In this document: positions 62,199 to 64,000 of the stretch, piece by piece
Layout of the letters: every line of letters begins with the position of its first letter
Position numbering within the stretch: position 1 is the first letter of the stretch
Origin: CAJXII01 sp965242915
Lineage (GTDB): Bacteria > Campylobacterota > Campylobacteria > Campylobacterales > Arcobacteraceae
Direction: 5' to 3'
DNA length: 64,000 bases
Assembly: GCA_965242915.1 (NCBI GenBank)
Contig: CBDETN010000026.1
Span: 1-64,000, forward strand
Made by a program: the position numbers and the translations under genes
Notes under the pieces: generated by a model
Databases searched by the model: none
What the model was told of the DNA's origin: nothing
Seen by the model: only the letters and a program-made list of their open reading frames with translations

Positions 62199-63292
62199 TG
62201 ACAAATTTATTTTCTGGTATATATAAAAATAAAACTGTATTAGTTACAGGACATACTGGATTTAAAGGTTCATGGCTTTGTTTATGGCTTACTCAAATGG
62301 GTGCAAAAGTAGTTGGATATTCACTAGAAGCACCAACAAATCCAAATCATATAGAATTATTAGATTTAGATATGGTTTCTATTATTGGTGATATTAGGGA
62401 TTTGGATAAATTAAATAAAGTTTTCGAACAATATCAACCTGATATTGTATTTCATCTTGCAGCTCAACCACTTGTAAGACTTTCTTATGAAAATCCAATT
62501 GAAACTTATGATACAAATGTAATGGGTACTTTAAAAGTATTTGAAGCTTGTAGAAAAAATAATGTTAAAGCAATCGTAAATATCACAAGTGATAAAGCAT
62601 ATGACAATAGAGAATGGATATGGGGATATAGAGAAAATGATCCTATGGGTGGATATGATCCATATAGTTCATCTAAAGGTTGTGCTGAAATATTGACATC
62701 ATCTTATAGAAATTCATATTTTAATAATAATGAATATAAAAAATCACACAATACATTATTGGCATCTTGTCGAGCAGGAAATGTAATAGGTGGTGGAGAT
62801 TGGGCAAAAGATAGACTAATAACTGATATTATGCTTTCAGTTTCTCAAGATAAAAAAGTAAGCATAAGAAATCCATATGCTACAAGACCTTGGCAACATG
62901 TACTAGAACCATTAAGTGGATATTTAAGTATTGGTCAAAAACTTTTAGAAGAGAAAGTTGAATTTGCCGATGGTTGGAATTTTGGTCCAAGTGATGAGGG
63001 AAGTATAACAGTAGAACAAGTTGTTAAAAATGTAAAAAAACATTGGGATAAAATAGATTATGAGATAAATAAAGAACCAAATGCTTTACATGAAGCAAAC
63101 TTACTTAAATTGGATTGTTCAAAAGCTCATATACTTTTAAATTGGAAAGATGTATGGGATAGTGATAAAACTTTTGAGATGACTGTAAAATGGTATAAAG
63201 AATTTTATGAAAATAAATTAGTTAATTCCTTGGAACAATTAACGCAATATGTTTCTGATTCTATCAAGCTAAATATTGAGTGGAGTAAATAA
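62198..63292 (+). CDS. rfbG: CDP-glucose 4,6-dehydratase
   Basis: I use the ATG at 62198 (TAATG with the rfbF stop); an upstream GTG/ATG at 62183 would add 5 residues. 364 residues. VTGHTGFKGSWLCLWL, NITSDKAYDNREW, YDPYSSSKGCAE and CRAGNVIGGGDWA are RfbG blocks. Produces CDP-4-keto-6-deoxy-glucose, the entry to CDP-3,6-dideoxyhexoses. Confidence 0.95.
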   Translation: MTNLFSGIYKNKTVLVTGHTGFKGSWLCLWLTQMGAKVVGYSLEAPTNPNHIELLDLDMVSIIGDIRDLDKLNKVFEQYQPDIVFHLAAQPLVRLSYENPIETYDTNVMGTLKVFEACRKNNVKAIVNITSDKAYDNREWIWGYRENDPMGGYDPYSSSKGCAEILTSSYRNSYFNNNEYKKSHNTLLASCRAGNVIGGGDWAKDRLITDIMLSVSQDKKVSIRNPYATRPWQHVLEPLSGYLSIGQKLLEEKVEFADGWNFGPSDEGSITVEQVVKNVKKHWDKIDYEINKEPNALHEANLLKLDCSKAHILLNWKDVWDSDKTFEMTVKWYKEFYENKLVNSLEQLTQYVSDSIKLNIEWSK

Positions 63293-63293
63293 A

Positions 63294-64000
63294 ATGAGTA
63301 ATATAAAATTATTAGATTGTACTTTTAGAGATGGTGGACATTTATTAAATTGGAAATTTAAGCAAAAAACTGTAGAACAGGTAATGTCAATAATAAATAA
63401 TAGTGGGATTGATTATTTTGAAATTGGATATAGATTTAATAAAGAGATGCATAAAGATAAAGATTTTGGTGACTTAGCATTTTCTACTGATAAATATTTA
63501 ACAAATCTTAAAGAAAAAACAAATATAAAAAATATTACTATTATGATGGATGTAGGTAAAACAAAAAAAGACGATTTCGTAAAGAAATCAGAATCACCAA
63601 TTGATACTGTACGAGTAGCAACATATAGTCAAAATATAGATTTAGCAATAGAACATATAGAAGATTTATATGAAAAAGGTTATGAAGTATTTTTAAATTT
63701 AATGGCATTAACTCATATTAGTGATAAAGATTTTTTTGAAATATTAAAAAAAATAGATTTAGTTAAATCAAAAATACAAGCATTTTATTTTGCAGATAGT
63801 TTTGGTTCAATGTATCCTAATTCAATTATAGACATAGTGAAAAAAATTAAAAATAATACTGATATAAAAATAGGTTTTCATGGGCATAATAATTTACAAA
63901 TGGCATTTGCTAATGCAATTACCGCAATTGATTGTGGAGTCGAATATATTGATTCTTCATTATATGGACAAGGTAGAGGTGCTGGAAATTTACCTACAGA
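63294..64000 (+). CDS. HMGL-like aldolase, 3' end outside window
   Basis: 235 codons from ATG 63294 to the window edge. A DRE-TIM barrel: LLDCTFRDGGHLLNW (the Arg-Asp site), EIGYRF, MMDVG, and GFHGHNNLQMAFANA with metal His residues; DSSLYGQGRGAGN follows. Nearest type is 4-hydroxy-2-oxovalerate aldolase. Such genes sit in several capsule/O-antigen clusters, so it probably acts on a sugar or branched intermediate. Confidence 0.85.
   Translation, partial: MSNIKLLDCTFRDGGHLLNWKFKQKTVEQVMSIINNSGIDYFEIGYRFNKEMHKDKDFGDLAFSTDKYLTNLKEKTNIKNITIMMDVGKTKKDDFVKKSESPIDTVRVATYSQNIDLAIEHIEDLYEKGYEVFLNLMALTHISDKDFFEILKKIDLVKSKIQAFYFADSFGSMYPNSIIDIVKKIKNNTDIKIGFHGHNNLQMAFANAITAIDCGVEYIDSSLYGQGRGAGNLPT

Overview
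The window is AT-rich bacterial chromosomal DNA that fits a Campylobacterota (Epsilonproteobacteria) host. The pointers are a cytoplasmic three-gene sdhA-sdhB-sdhE reductase with a CCG-domain subunit, a futalosine-pathway deaminase (mqnF-like), a MurF with an N-terminal membrane domain, the order ruvA-ddl-hydrolase-murF-HIT, and Campylobacterota-type insertion sequences. No genus can be fixed from sequence alone.

Positions 1-18300 are an accessory region built from broken genes and insertion sequences (IS). In order it holds a RhuM-like gene, a MarR regulator with two operators and a RidA-like gene, and a Nudix gene cut by an IS3 fragment. Next come two 1333-bp IS3-type copies in opposite orientation (3179-4511 and 8693-10025). 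Between the two copies lie a small secreted protein, tRNA-Met, an IS30 element inside 42-bp direct repeats, an XRE/Fic pair, and a pilin/FecR-like gene. That last gene reads only if TGA is a sense codon: it has 20 in-frame TGA and no TAA/TAG in about 398 codons, and TGA sits where glycine is expected. This is the genetic code of Gracilibacteria/Absconditabacteria (code 25), so the piece is foreign to its neighbours or joined by misassembly. Beyond it are remnants of a conjugation system (TraG/VirD4), a truncated IS21, an Rhs C-terminal toxin with a candidate immunity gene, a full IS21, an IS256 remnant and the front half of a nuclease-STAND NTPase defence gene.

Positions 18400-46500 are mostly core genes. 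Features include sppA, mqnF-like, a diguanylate cyclase, gltX, ung, nth, the tight folD-lepB-rpiB operon, superoxide reductase, sdhABE, thiL, truD, a haem-c chemoreceptor with a CheZ-like partner and a frameshifted response regulator, then ruvA-ddl-hydrolase-murF-HIT and pdxA-pdxJ.

Positions 46500-64000 carry a secreted ATP-type DNA ligase, a REP-associated tyrosine transposase (RAYT) with topoisomerase-like zinc modules, and a surface-polysaccharide cluster: galU, pgi, ugd, epimerase, O-antigen ligase, manC, gmd, fcl-like, a DegT-type 3-dehydratase, rfbF, rfbG and an aldolase-like gene running off the end. Two families of palindromic repeats are scattered through the core. One (GGGGTCAGACCC type) flanks the RAYT gene and is inserted in frame inside manC. 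The other (CGTTCCCACTC type) is inserted in frame inside pdxA. Telomere-like CCCTAAA arrays in inverted orientation flank a four-helix-bundle gene between galU and pgi.
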